Of a DNA stretch of 64,000 nucleotides, positions 48,701-59,764 are shown one piece after another (position 1 is the stretch's first letter; every line of letters starts with the position of its first letter). The translations under genes and the position numbers were made by a program. Origin of the DNA: Bretschneidera sinensis (lineage: Eukaryota > Streptophyta > Magnoliopsida > Brassicales > Akaniaceae); assembly GCA_023935145.1 (NCBI GenBank), contig CM043700.1, forward strand, positions 35,524,620 to 35,588,619, given 5' to 3'. The notes beneath the pieces are model-generated. The model worked only from the letters and a program-made list of their open reading frames with translations, had not been told where the DNA came from and made no database searches.

Positions 48701-50892
48701 GTTTTACATCCACTGTCTTTGGAGATATGTTTCTATACAATATGCTTACATAGCTATTGAAACTATCTGATTCACATAAATTATTTGAAAAGTGAAAACT
48801 CGAAAAGTTAGTAAAATTTAATTTTTGGAAACAAAGGTTCATCACAGAATTGCAGGCTCCGAACCCACCTATTACAGTCAATGACACACTAAGTAGGCAA
48901 AAAACAACAAATATCTTACCTTTTCTAACTACAGGTGATGCAGTCATTCCAAATATCTTTGGCTTGTCATTGGATTTGTGATAAAATTCCTTCACCCAAA
49001 CAAACATACGAATTAAATAGATGTTTTCTGATCATAAAATAGAAACAGAGGAAATGTGGCATAAGAACCAAAAAACATAACAGAACTTCTGGCAATAGAT
49101 GATATCAAACCTTCATTATTTTTGCATATGGATGATTTCCTGTGGCACGATGGCACTCATCTAGTATCATTAAGCACACTGTCTCTAGACTCAAGAATGC
49201 CCTTCTCAAGGCATCCAAAAGAATTTGGGGTGTCATAACCAAAATCTGTAACAGCAGCAGCAGAAGAAGAGGATATGAATTAATATAAAATTTCTGGCAC
49301 CATAACTCGATAAACCCAAATCTAGGATCCAAAGATCGTCTCCTTATGAGACACCATCACAAAGTGAACTGAGTTCCGCATTACAGGCAGCATTCATGGA
49401 CTATCAACCAATTGCATCCCCTATCATTACTTATCACATTTCAACGAATGGAACTAGAGAAATATTAATGGAAATAACTGAAGTATAACAGAGAAAAAGC
49501 AAGTGCATGATTTCAAAACAGACAGTAAGTTTCTTCTCAATGGTGGCTTTTCTGAAGATGATAAGAGTTACATGGACTCTTTGCTTTACCCTCTACCAAT
49601 ATCGAACACTACAAGCCAAATATGAGTATGACACTTTGAACACTCCAAATAATTGAAAATTTTACAACAAAAAAATTACATAAAATAGACAGTCTGATGC
49701 CCATACCCGAGTCTGGGTAACATACTTCATTCATATATTGGCTGGCTTAGCTGATAATCAAGATTTCTCTCTTAAGATTTTCTTTTACATGACCTACATA
49801 GAACTTATTTCTAAGCAAGTACCAAGAAACTAAAATGATCAACCAACAACAGGTCAGCCATGTAAGTCTCCACAGTCCACAGCATAATGACTCAATAGTT
49901 AAGCAGAAGACAAGAGAAAAGACGGACAATTCAAATGAATTGTAGCGAAAGAAACCCAATTTAGGTTCCTTAAAAAAACTTCAATTACTTGTAACATACA
50001 CTAATTATACATTGTAACATTGCTTGCTAAGTGATACCTAGGCCAGAGGCACAAAAAGTGCATAAAGAAACCTAACATAGCAGAACCAAACAGAACTGTA
50101 GAAAAATAAACAGAAACAAATATTAATACATCAGCATGGACTATCATCCTTTGAGCCCAAACAGCTACTAAAGAGGAAAACTTACATCATGCTTATTGGT
50201 TTCCTTTTCCCAGCATTGCAAATTCCATTCATCAACCCCCATAGCTCCATAGTACTCTCCCACATCAAAATTGGTATGAACTTTAATAACCTCATATTGC
50301 TGTAAACATAAGATTCACTTATTAGCACATTGCCTATGGCTTCTAAAAAGGAGAACACCATAAAATACACTTATCAACAGAAGAAGAAAAAAAAAGTAAC
50401 AGAAATTAGCAGCAGGGCTGTAATAATATAGCAAAAAAAATTTTAAAGAAAAGAAAAAACATGCCTGATTAACAAGATGAACAGTGGGTGCCAAGAAAAT
50501 AATTAACTTTTTATTGCCACTAGACTTGATAGCTTGGCCAATGTCTTTGATCAACATCACAGCTATCATAGTCTTCCCAGTTCCTGTCTCCAACACTGCT
50601 ATTGTGTTCCTCTTCATTGCAACCTCGTACATTCTCAATTGATACCTACAACACAAACATCAAACTCACGTTAACAACAGTTAAAACTCCAAAATCACAT
50701 GAACGAAAAAGAAATCAAAGAAACAAACTTTCTGGGGTTGAAGTCCTTAAAATCTGCGGAGGAAGAAGAACATTGTTTCTTAGCAGCAAGATGATCAGCG
50801 CCGTCAAAACCCATATCAGGAGGTGGGTCTGATTTCATGTCACTAAAGCTTCTCTTGAGAGGACTATTATGCTGTTGATTTGGAGACTGCAT
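37549..50892 (-). CDS. DCL3: DICER-LIKE 3 (RNase III, 24-nt siRNA production)
   Basis: Twenty-five minus-strand exons, listed by low coordinate: 37549-37747, 37878-37989, 38382-38625, 38853-39179, 39292-39564, 39970-40437, 41252-41461, 41546-41772, 42091-42185, 42273-42808, 42916-43187, 44937-45202, 45347-45565, 45640-45800, 45890-46082, 46162-46261, 47062-47191, 47948-48100, 48191-48322, 48412-48476, 48920-48989, 49111-49245, 50186-50299, 50465-50645, 50729-50892. The frame is open for 1681 residues. Domains in order: DExH helicase with ETGTGKT (74-80) and DECH (182-185); helicase C with QSRGRAR; Dicer dimerisation (about 607-694); PAZ (about 830-1010); RNase IIIa with ERLELLGDS (1088-1096); RNase IIIb with RLEFLGDS (1298-1305); and two dsRNA-binding domains (about 1400-1497 and 1580-1681). 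DCL3 rather than DCL2 or DCL4 is indicated by [19 protein letters not shown] and PRRWIAPGQ. It cuts Pol IV/RDR2 double-stranded RNA into 24-nt siRNAs for RNA-directed DNA methylation, in the nucleus. Confidence 0.96.
39699..39739. repeat. (TAA)n microsatellite in DCL3 intron
   Basis: About 13 ATA/TAA steps between DCL3 exons 20 and 21. Confidence 0.9.
40689..40992 (-). mobile_element. TRIM (miniature LTR element) in DCL3 intron, 304 bp
   Basis: On the minus strand, left and right repeats (40992 to about 40929, and 40770-40689) both begin TGTTAA and share AATTGGG, CCTTT and AAGCTTTTKGGATRATT blocks. The primer site TTGGTATCAGAGTTC (40928-40914) directly follows the first. A purine tract (GTGAGGGAGTA) precedes the second. 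It is flanked by GTGCT at 40684-40688 and 40993-40997, a perfect 5-bp duplication. The internal part is about 140 bp and non-coding. The first repeat is shorter, by a deletion near its start. Confidence 0.85.
43813..44715. mobile_element. DNA transposon (non-autonomous) in DCL3 intron, 903 bp
   Basis: The left end GGGAAATTGCATCAGCC and the complement of the right end (GGGAAAATTGCGCAAAAG) form an inverted repeat. It continues for about 80 bp through TTAGGTYCCTAAACTATRAA. A perfect 8-bp duplication TCTTTTAA flanks it at 43805-43812 and 44716-44723. The size suggests hAT, but the GGGAAA terminus is not the classic hAT one, so superfamily is open. It is non-coding and lies in the 1.75-kb intron after DCL3 exon 14. 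Confidence 0.85.
46450..46490. repeat. Poly-G/GT tract in DCL3 intron
   Basis: About 18 consecutive G, then TG steps and further G runs. The sense strand of DCL3 is C-rich here. Length may be unreliable because such tracts sequence poorly. Confidence 0.8.
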
Positions 50893-51483
50893 GTTGACTG
50901 CTTCTCAATTGAATGGGACGAAACGGGCAGAGAGCAAAAAAAACGTGAAGCCCAAAAGCGAGAATTTTTTTGTGACCCAAGAAAAATAAGAAGGAATAAT
51001 CAGCAAGTTTACTAGTACAAGAAGGATTTGATACTTCTATTGCTATGAATTTTCTCTCTTTAGTTGGGTTTATCTATCGAGAGAGAATCGGGCGTTAAAC
51101 TCATGAATGAATTGTCCTCTGCTTCACACTCACTGCACTTTATAGCCGCCCGTTGTAAACCAGGAATCGATGACTCGTTGAGTCAAAAAGCAGAATCACG
51201 ATTTTTCGGGAGATAAGTATAATTTTTTTTAATTTTAATTACGGTTTATTCCTTTCAAATAGGGGGATGAGTATTTTTTTTCTGTTTTCGGGAACTTAAA
51301 TTACTGTATTACTGTACAATAGACGACAACAGAAGACACATTCGGAGACTGAAACAAAGCTAAGGCCTAAGAGACATTAGAATAGGTTTAGATTTGTTTG
51401 ACACCACGCGCGGTAAGGGCGTGAAGAACACGGTCGAATAATATTAGGCAATGAATCTGACGTGGGTGGTCTACAGTGGAACA
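50893..51483. other. DCL3 leader/promoter and spacer
   Basis: The presumed 5' UTR and promoter of DCL3 on the minus strand. A TATA-like word on that strand (CTATAAAG, near 51142) is a weak promoter candidate about 250 bases before the ATG. Confidence 0.45.
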
Positions 51484-53022
51484 TAGGGGTAAGGATGGAT
51501 CGATTTGGGTTGGGTTATTCTAAAATTTTAACCCAATTCATTCACACTGGGTTGAAAAAATCTCAACTCAACCCAACCCATGAACCCATCCAACTTCAAC
51601 TCAACCCAACCCATTCTAATCGGTTTGGGTCACCGGGTTGATATATTTAATTTTTACTAAATAATTAAACCATACATGTTACATAATAAAAAAAATATTC
51701 TATTAAATCCAAAATTAAATCTATTCATATTACAAATAAAATATATGTGCTTGACAGCACAAAGAATATTTGATAACATGGAAGAGAGAAAAATTGTCTC
51801 ATGAACTACAATAGTTGTAGACTATGCTAAATTTGGTTTTTTGGATACTGCTAAAAAGTTTTTTGATGATATGCAAGAGAAGGATGTTATGCCAACCATG
51901 GAATGCCATAATTGGAGGCTACGTTGAAGCCAAACTTGATAAGGATGCTTTAGCATTGTTTCATGAAATGCAAGCGAGTATAGAGCCTGATGAAGTGGCC
52001 ATGGTCAATTGCTTATATGCATGCTCACAACCTGGAACCCTTGATGTTAGAATATAGATTTATCGTTATATTGAAAAACACAATCTTCATCTGAATGTTG
52101 CGTTATAAACTGTTTTAGTTGATATAAATTTAACTTACTTTAGAAGATTGTTCAATTACGAAAAAAAATTTGGATTTCTGGACAGTTGCTAATAATATAT
52201 TTTAGTAACTCAACATTTGTTGGCCGTGCTAATGCTTTCTCACTAATCAATCTAATTTTTGAACTATGTTTTAATGCACTTGGAAGCGACACAAGGACTT
52301 TTAAAAGGTTACAGAGAGACAAATTGAATGGTTCAATAATGTTTGCATCACTAACTTTCAGCAAGTTGGTATTACTAAGCTTTATCATAGGTTCAGCATT
52401 TCTTCCATCAATATTATGGTACATCTTTTTAGAATATAAGTTTATCTCCATACATTAATCCTGACTGGAATCTTGTAAGTTAGTTGTAATTTCTATGTTT
52501 ATTTTATAGTTATAACGGTACAAGAAATCAAAATTTTGTTAGCATAAGTTAATTGTGCATCAATTTATTCTGATTGAAATTATGCTTAAGAATAATTATG
52601 AAAACTATTTCATTACTAAAATCAGTATTTGTTTCTAGTGTAAATATTTGAAACTAAAATCTGGGTAATTGGAAAATATGAGACTTGTTTGGACATTGAA
52701 GTATTTGCTATGTATAATTTTCACACTAATAGTAATTAGAATGAATATTTTATGATTATATATTTTACAATTATACTATAAATATTTATACATTATTTTA
52801 TATTCAATAAATATAAAATATAAAATCTATAATTATATATTTGACCGAGTTACTTATTTGGATCGGGTTAAAAATTTTGAACTTATAACCCATTCTAACC
52901 TATCAAATTTAAAATATTTTCAACTCAACTTAACCTAATATTTAAAAAAATATAACCCAACTCAACCTATTATATCGATTTTAATCTAATTCGTTGATTA
53001 GTCAGGTTTCATGCTCGCCCCA
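51484..53022. mobile_element. hAT-type element carrying a PPR gene fragment
   Basis: The left end TAGGGGTAAGGATGGATCG and the right-end complement CTGGGGCGAGCATGAAACC match the hAT element at 27231-28117. So do about 260 bp inside the left end (CAACCCAACCC motifs, AAATTAAACCATACAT) and about 290 bp inside the right end (ATTCAATAAATATAAAATAT, TTAAAAATTTTGAACTTAT). Flanks GTGGAACA and GTGAAAAC are at best a decayed 8-bp duplication. The centre, about 51.75-52.73 kb, is absent from the shorter copy and includes PPR coding sequence. Confidence 0.8.
51749..52119 (+). pseudogene. PPR (pentatricopeptide repeat) gene fragment captured in transposon
   Basis: The translated fragments RIFDNMEERKIVS, TAKKFFDDMQEKDV, WNAIIGGYVEAKLDKDALALF and PDEVAMVNCLYACSQPGTLD are typical PLS-class PPR repeats. 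They lie in two frames, with a shift near 51892. A TGA falls where Trp is expected after KIVS, and another stop follows near 52107. It has no start or end of its own. The parent gene is not in the window. Confidence 0.88.
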
Positions 53023-55160
53023 GTGAAAACCACTGAGCCTTTTTAACGTTTTTGACTGCAGTTTGGCCACACTGTTGGGTACAGCTCGACGGGCTCTAGA
53101 AATTAAGACTTGCAGTGAAGTAACCGTACTTTTTTTTAATTTCTTTTTTCTTTTGTTTTTCTTCTTATTCGGATTATTTAGCCTTTGTTTGATTTTATTT
53201 ATTTTCAATCTCGTATACATAAATTACTATTATTTGAAATTAGCTTATACAAACATAAGTATAAGTGCTGCTTCGGCTCTTTCCATTTTTGTTGTCAAAA
53301 ATAAAACTTAAATCAAACATATTTTATCAATAGGATCATAAATTGAAAACAATTTTAAAAAATACGAATCAAAGAGTATTTTCATAACTTTTAATTTTTA
53401 AATCAATTTTGATTTAAAATTATTTTTTTAATTTATGCATTGATTAGTAATGGTCTTTATGTATTTGTTGCCGTATAAATACCAATTTTTACCAACCATT
53501 TATTTGTGCTCTCAATTAGAATATTATTATAATTATTATTAATTATTACCTCAAATATAATTATGATGTTTGGTTTCAATTTAAAATCAATTTTAAGTTA
53601 AATTTTATTTTTTAAATTTTATCAAAAATTTAGTTAAGTTAAATCAAATTTTATTAAATAATAATTAAATATTAATTAATAAATGATTTGATTAAATTAA
53701 ATTTTTAAAATTCAACTTTTACTTAAAATTAACATTAAGTTGAACCTAAATATTATCGATGTACACCTAAACAATACCCTTCAAATCTCACGTAGATGAG
53801 AAATCAAAATCTATACGCAATACAACTAAACTAACAAGAAAAGTTTTTGGGTGACCAGTGGCCATGTGTCTAAAATCTAATTCCAATAACAACACAAAGG
53901 GATCAAAAAAATTATTTTGCGTAAATGTGATGCCTTCTCAGGAGTTAATGGTCAGTGATGTTTTGTGAAAAATAATGATTTAAAATTTTCAAAACGAAAA
54001 CAAAATATGAGAATCAAGATTTAGAGGAGTGTTGTAAATAATGTCTTTAATGATTTATTTGTTTTCACTTGTATAAACAAGTTCATTATAGGTTGCAGAC
54101 AAATAATCCTCCAGGATACAACTAAGTTTTTTCTTCTAAGTTTGCAGACAGCAAAATTTGAAAAACTTACTGATTTAATTCTACTTTAAAATAAAGAGAA
54201 AGAACGAAAATTAAATTATATTCTGAATGGGAAATGCATGGTATTTATAAGTGTAGAAGTTGAAATGACATGATTTTTCATATTAAATTACGATCATGTC
54301 TGTTAATTTTTAACGGATCAGATCGTGTCTGTTTAAGAGTAGTTAAATAATCTAACACATTTTTTTTATTAAATCACAACCTTTAGATTTAAAAGATGCC
54401 TAAAACGCCAATGCGATGAGACCAAACCTAAGCTCGGGTCAAGGTCAGGGCACGGGTGTGTGTGCGGTGCGTTGTAGTGTGATCTTCACTCTATCCCTTT
54501 TTTTAATAAAAATATATAAGAATCCCAAATAAATTCTTATAAAACATTTTATTTTTCCTTTCGTTATCAACGTGGAACAAAGTCAAATTGGGTTTTCAAA
54601 CAACCCTTTATTCTCATTTTAAGCTCATATATTGAGATTTCTTTTAAATCAAAATAAATACTCGTTAAAACTCTAACTTGAGTTTTATTGAATGCACTTA
54701 ATTAAAAGTTTTTTTAATGACAACTAATTAACTTAGATTAAGACCTTAAAATGATATAAAATCATCTCTTAAAACTGATTTTTTCAACAAATTCTTATCT
54801 GTATTTAGTCCAAACATTGTGCGTTTGTACCCGATGCATCACAACCGTTCATCAAATTTTATCTCTTTTGATGAACGTTAGTGATAAATCCATTCCAAAC
54901 ACACAATATTTAAACGGGATGCAATTAAGAATTTCTCCGCTTTTGAAGTGATCTCTTACTATTCACTTATTTTTATCCTATTCAAAGATGTTGTGATCTC
55001 TCATGTATAATGGTCTAATTATGGAGCACAAAACAATTTAGCAAGAAATTCTTGCATATCTTTCAGCATAGGAATGCCCATAGTCTAGAGCAGGGCTTCT
55101 TGTTATGATGATGCCGCTTTTTGGGAAAAGAAAAAAAAAATCTCGAAACACCAAAAAAAA
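53023..55160. other. AT-rich intergenic, no gene seen
   Basis: Strongly AT-rich, with long A/T runs and no supported coding frame. A short inverted repeat (AACCGTTCATCAAA ... TTTGATGAACGTT) lies at 54842-54880. Confidence 0.55.
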
Positions 55161-55342
55161 TTGGTTGACTCGGGTCTAAACCCAATGGTTTAGATCAGTT
55201 GGAAACCTCACTGGTAATCTTAAGGAGCTTTATTGATAACATCAATATAAGTGTGGGACTCAAAAATTAATATTACCAATAAAACTCTTAAGATTACCAA
55301 TGAAATTTTCAGTTGATCTAAGTTTAGACATGAGCCAACCAA
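55161..55342. mobile_element. Foldback MITE, about 180 bp
   Basis: The left half TTGGTTGACTCGGGTCTAAAC is the near-complement of the right half GTTTAGACATGAGCCAACCAA. The inner arms (GGTAATCTTAAG / CTTAAGATTACC) pair perfectly. The centre has GGGACTCAAAAATTAATA, shared with the foldback element at 13922-14090. Confidence 0.8.
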
Positions 55343-55685
55343 AAAGTCCTCCTCAAAACACAGCTATTTGCTAATTACTAGTACAATTATTTGCCAAAAA
55401 AAAGTATGAATTCAGTTTTCTGTAGTACATGGCATCTTTTTAAAAGAATTCTTAGAAGTGTCATGACCTCACTCTTCTGTTGTACTCACATGATTCTAAA
55501 ACAATTGGGGTTTTTAAAATTAACACATTAGGCACCAAAAGAGCTTTCCCATTCTCTGCCATACAATACAAAGTAATCAGAAGAAACTCCAATTAAAAAA
55601 AAACACCTAGACTTTGCATTTATACATACATACGCAGATACGAGATACAAGGGATGGGTTGGCCGATCAGTGGGTGGTGGCTAAG
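55343..55685. other. Spacer, no gene seen
   Basis: Ordinary AT-rich sequence between a foldback MITE and the 3' LTR of the gag-only element. Confidence 0.5.
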
Positions 55686-56745
55686 TGTCACAGTCTGCCA
55701 GATTTGCCCTAACTCTAAAAGATCGTGCGACGCTAAAACTTCTCCAAGTTCTAGCCAGCCTTTCTTCACCTTGAGTTTTCACCTCAAGAATTCATAAGAC
55801 AATCTTTTTAAAGCCACATAACTCAACACACTTTCTCTGAAACTCAAACCCATAATGTCATGAAACTCACAAGACACTTAACATTGTCCCAGAGGTTATT
55901 GCATCACTCTTGAACCAACCTGAAACATCCCAATGACTTGAATAGTCACGAACACGTGCTAATAGTCGTCATCAACCCTCATGCCTTTAGACCCCAATGA
56001 AGAACACTTATTTGATTAAGAGTACACGAGTAAAGTCTCATTGGTACCCCAAGGCATCCTAGAAATGCAATAGAGTTGTCATCTTTGTCACTTCTTAGCT
56101 CAATGACCTGCAATCCATCGCACACTGTTTGCTCACCGAAGACACACAATGTCACCCCTCATTGTGCTTGGCACTGAACCGCTGTTTACCCACTGATGCA
56201 CAATTCCATATGTACTTGTGCTAGACGTATGATGATAGTCCACCATCCTAACTAAAAGCATACCGCCTATAAATCCAACTTCTTGTAACCAACTCTCAAA
56301 CCTGATTGCATGCACATGGGCTGCAAGTCCAACCGAAGATAGTTGATGCACAAATCAACCATCAATGCATAATGCCTCCCATCATTATGCTGAACAGATA
56401 GATAATAGCCCACAAAATAACCGATGATACCTCCACGAGTGTCTTATTGCCACAACAGAACTGCACACTGCTTGCACACATAATGTCAAGATATATTTGA
56501 TAGCCCACACGATAATGACCGTAAGGTCGAAGCCTCAATCATGGGAGAAGAGCGCAATATAGTGCATACGAGCCGCCATTACTGTCCATGAAACTTCCCG
56601 CTTCATGGAGGATTGAGTGACTCTATGGTGGCCTCAGAGCGGCACCTCAAGTTTTCTTGGGAAACTCACTTAGTACCCACACATAGCTCAAACCATGCCC
56701 ATCATGGCCCATGTGTGTACACCGAGGGTGGTGGAGAGCCTGACA
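55686..56745 (-). repeat. 3' LTR of gag-only element, about 1060 bp
   Basis: In plus orientation it begins TGTCACAGTC and ends CCTGACA, so it has TGTCA/TGACA terminal inversion. Its first ~394 bp match 59765-60158. The far boundary is set by the adjoining purine tract (minus strand TAAGGGGGACAGTG) and is less certain than the near one. Confidence 0.75.
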
Positions 56746-57528
56746 CACTGTCCCCCTTATAGAGTCTTAAGTCAGTCTGAGCATTACGAGAAGGAAACAT
56801 ATATCATGCTTGAGTCATCATAATCCTTTAATAAATCCATTTTTCATAAGCTACCGAATCTGAACATACCATATCACTGAGCGTATCTTCCAGACAATCC
56901 CTAAAATTCCCCATTAATTTTTGGAGTATAAATCACATAATTACAAAACTGCCACTGTGCCACACTAGCACACCACTGACACATATTTGCCAAACAACTG
57001 CCCCACAACTAGGCCACACTTGCTGCATAACAGTCACCAAGATCATCACACAGGCCATTCAAATGCTAACTTATGGGTAACAACCATGTCAAATGGTGCA
57101 TACCATGACATTCTTCTCCACTTCATTTTTTCGATGCCCTCATCGACGTGCAACATAAGAACTAGAGCTAAATTTCCAGAGAAAGCTTTGTGATATATCC
57201 TAATGATCCATAGAGCACTACACGTGCCGATCTAAGGACTCACTACTCATCCATCTCTATGGACTTTATCGAAGATGTGCACTCACACTTCTGCTTACAC
57301 CTTACCCAAGCTCAAATCCATTATTTGCCCTCAGAAGCACATGAGCTCAACTCAAAGCTTCACAATAGACTTCATGTAAACCAACTAAAACACTGTATTG
57401 ATTACCTAATGATGACACTTCATCATACGTCAAAATTGAAACTTGATTCATAACGGGGTGTATGACTTTCTTTGCCACACCACGAGGTAGCCCTTTAACT
57501 TGCCTCAAGTGAAATGTCTCGTTCTTTA

Positions 57529-57773
57529 ACACTCTCGTCCCTTTGGGTTCGATCCTATGAGCTGAGTACTTATGCCAACCACACTCTTGTGGAACCATTT
57601 GACTTAGATGCGCCTCTCTGGGTGAGGTACTAATGCCAACTATACGCTTGTGGCACCACTTATCTTGGGTGCACCCCTTTAGATGAGGCCCCCATGCTAA
57701 CCACATGCTCGTGGCACCACTTATCTTGGGTGCCCCCTCTAGGCGAGGCCCTCATGCCCACTAAGCTCATGAT
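57529..57773. repeat. 61-bp tandem repeats, about four units
   Basis: Units beginning TGGMACCAYTTRWCTTRG start at 57590, 57651 and 57712, exactly 61 bp apart, with a more diverged unit before. They give open frames on both strands, but the predicted peptides are repeat products. Confidence 0.85.
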
Positions 57774-58658
57774 CCCTTCCTCTTGGACTCGAGATGTCTT
57801 ATGGTTGCACTCAATAAGACAAATTATCGGGTTCCAGCCACAAGGGTTACCCCAACTCAAGCTCCACTGAGCCCTTACCAAAATCCAAACTGCTTGGCAA
57901 ACCTACCACTCAAGGTTCAAAATATATTCCTAATCAATAACTCAAATTTTGCTACACTTGTGCCTACTCTTAGGCAACACAAAGACACAAGCAAGGATGC
58001 ACCCTTCCAGGTGTGGCTCACCAGCCAACCACCCACTAACGGCACCCTCACTCTTATCCACTCAAAATTTTAAAATGTGCATACCCTTATGTCATACCAT
58101 GACGTAAGAAAAATTGCACCTCGCAAGCCAACCGTCCTCTGATGACATCCTTTTTTAGTCCAAATAAAACTCAAAGTGTCTCCACTCTTAAATAATACCA
58201 TAATGAATATTAATTTTAGGTTTGAGGGACTCCTCCACTCAAATTCAAAATTCAGGGAAACATCATGCCAAAGGACACCCTTTCATTACCAAGGAACCTT
58301 ACTCAAAACTCAAGCTCAAATGTAATTCCTTGACACCATAGGTTCCTCCCACTTGTTCACTTTAAAGTCAACCCTTAATTAGGGAAATCCATTTTCCCTC
58401 TCAAGATGGAAACCTTTTTCCTCACAAGGAAGCTACCAATCCATATGCCACAACACTACGATTGATCCTGGGCCTCGACACCTCATGAAGCAAAACATTA
58501 ACCTAAAACAGAAAGAACCAAACCAACACTATTAGCCAGAGTCCTCAAAACTGACACTGAACTAGATGCCAAATCCAATCACAACTAAAGTAATTTTCAC
58601 ACCTCGCAATACCCACACAAACACAAAATCAATGTGCTCACTAACCAACTCTCATGTG

Positions 58659-58925
58659 CAAATCTGCCCTCTCAAACAAACACACCAGCCCACGCTTGAA
58701 ATCTCCCTCATGAAACATGCCTATACATGTTTTATAAGGGCTTGCTCCTCAAAGCTAGTAACCATACAAATGCATTTTAGTAACCGAGTCACAATAGCAA
58801 ATTTGCCCTCTGAGACAAACATAGTAGCCTATGTTTGAAAGCTCCCTCATAAAACATGCACATATATGATCCACGAGGGTTTGCTCTCCAATGCTAGTAA
58901 CCATACAAATGCCTTTTGGTTACGT
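58659..58925. repeat. Tandem duplication, 139-bp period
   Basis: CAAATYTGCCCTCT starts at 58659 and 58798. Both copies continue through CTCCCTCATRAAACATGC and GCTAGTAACCATACAAATGC. It lies inside the gag-only element. Confidence 0.85.
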
Positions 58926-59115
58926 TAGTCCATTGGTTAAGATCACAATATCAAGCCAACATTCAAACTCATGACAAGGCCATAACGTGCTTCCATTCAA
59001 GTGTTGTCATGCTGAATCCTACTGACTCATGCATACCTCAAAATCGATAGCCGATACTGCAATCTTGCTCAAAAAGTCACAACCCATTAATTGATCGAAT
59101 TCCTTTCACATAGTT

Positions 59116-59721
59116 TCAGACATTTCTTGATTGCCTCAACTCTCTAAGCTTATGATGAGCCAAGTACTCCACATTTTCAGGAAAGAACTGGATCTTTAAC
59201 TCCTGCTTTAAGTCATCCCAAGTGTATATGGTGCATCTATTGTTTTCAATGTCATTATATTTGCCACGCCACCATAGTTTGGCATCACCTGACAAAAATA
59301 TCACCGTCATTGACACTTTTTCCTTCTCAGAGGCTATACGAGTAACTCGAAAGTACTCATCCATATCAAAAAGAAAATTTTCTAAAGCCTTCGCATCGTG
59401 ACCACCTTCATATTGGTAGGGTTTGGGGGCCTTCACCTTTATAATATCTAAGGTTCTAGTTCTGTTGTTGCCCACCGCTTTCATCATCAAGTTGACCTTG
59501 TTATTCAGCTTTTCAATCTCATTGTGAAGGGTGTCCACTATATATTTCACATCATCAGTGAGAGCATTCACTACTTCAAAGATTTCCCTTTGTGAGGTCT
59601 CAAGCTCTGTTGATCTCTTATCAAAGGATCTCAAGTTTGACACTAGAGCTTCAAGGGCGCTCATCTTTGCTTCCAACTTTCCCAACCTTTGGGAGTCATC
59701 AGTGTTATGTGTAACCACCAT
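59116..59721 (-). CDS. Ty3/gypsy-type gag, N-terminal part
   Basis: 201 residues. A coiled-coil-like N-terminus (LGKLEAKMSALEALVSNL) precedes the retrotransposon gag core. The core contains PKPYQYEGGHDAKALENFLF, FLSGDAKLWW and YTWDDLKQELKIQFFPEN, ending LRELRQSRNV. A TGA then stops translation where the family normally continues into the rest of the capsid region; recognisable residues follow for a few codons (NYVKGI). The ATG lies 30 bases after the primer-binding site, so the leader is very short. Gag would form the particle that packages element RNA, but this copy is truncated, lacks a zinc knuckle and is unlikely to work. Confidence 0.85.
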   Translation of the reverse strand: MVVTHNTDDSQRLGKLEAKMSALEALVSNLRSFDKRSTELETSQREIFEVVNALTDDVKYIVDTLHNEIEKLNNKVNLMMKAVGNNRTRTLDIIKVKAPKPYQYEGGHDAKALENFLFDMDEYFRVTRIASEKEKVSMTVIFLSGDAKLWWRGKYNDIENNRCTIYTWDDLKQELKIQFFPENVEYLAHHKLRELRQSRNV

Positions 59722-59750
59722 GGTTGTGCTATTCTAGATAATCGAGTCGT

Positions 59751-59762
59751 GCTCTGATACCA
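59751..59762 (-). other. tRNA-iMet primer-binding site of gag-only element
   Basis: The minus strand reads TGGTATCAGAGC, complementary to the 3' end of plant initiator Met tRNA, two bases after the LTR end TGACA. Confidence 0.9.
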
Positions 59763-59764
59763 AC

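Noticed and set aside
54842..54880. Hairpin (CGTTCATCAAA / TTTGATGAACG) as a miRNA precursor or terminator
   Set aside because: It is a stem of about 12 bp with no longer pairing around it, too short for a plant MIRNA foldback.
57347..57881. Coding gene across the 61-bp repeats
   Set aside because: Frames exist on both strands only because the tandem unit lacks stops; there is no domain, and it sits within an LTR element.
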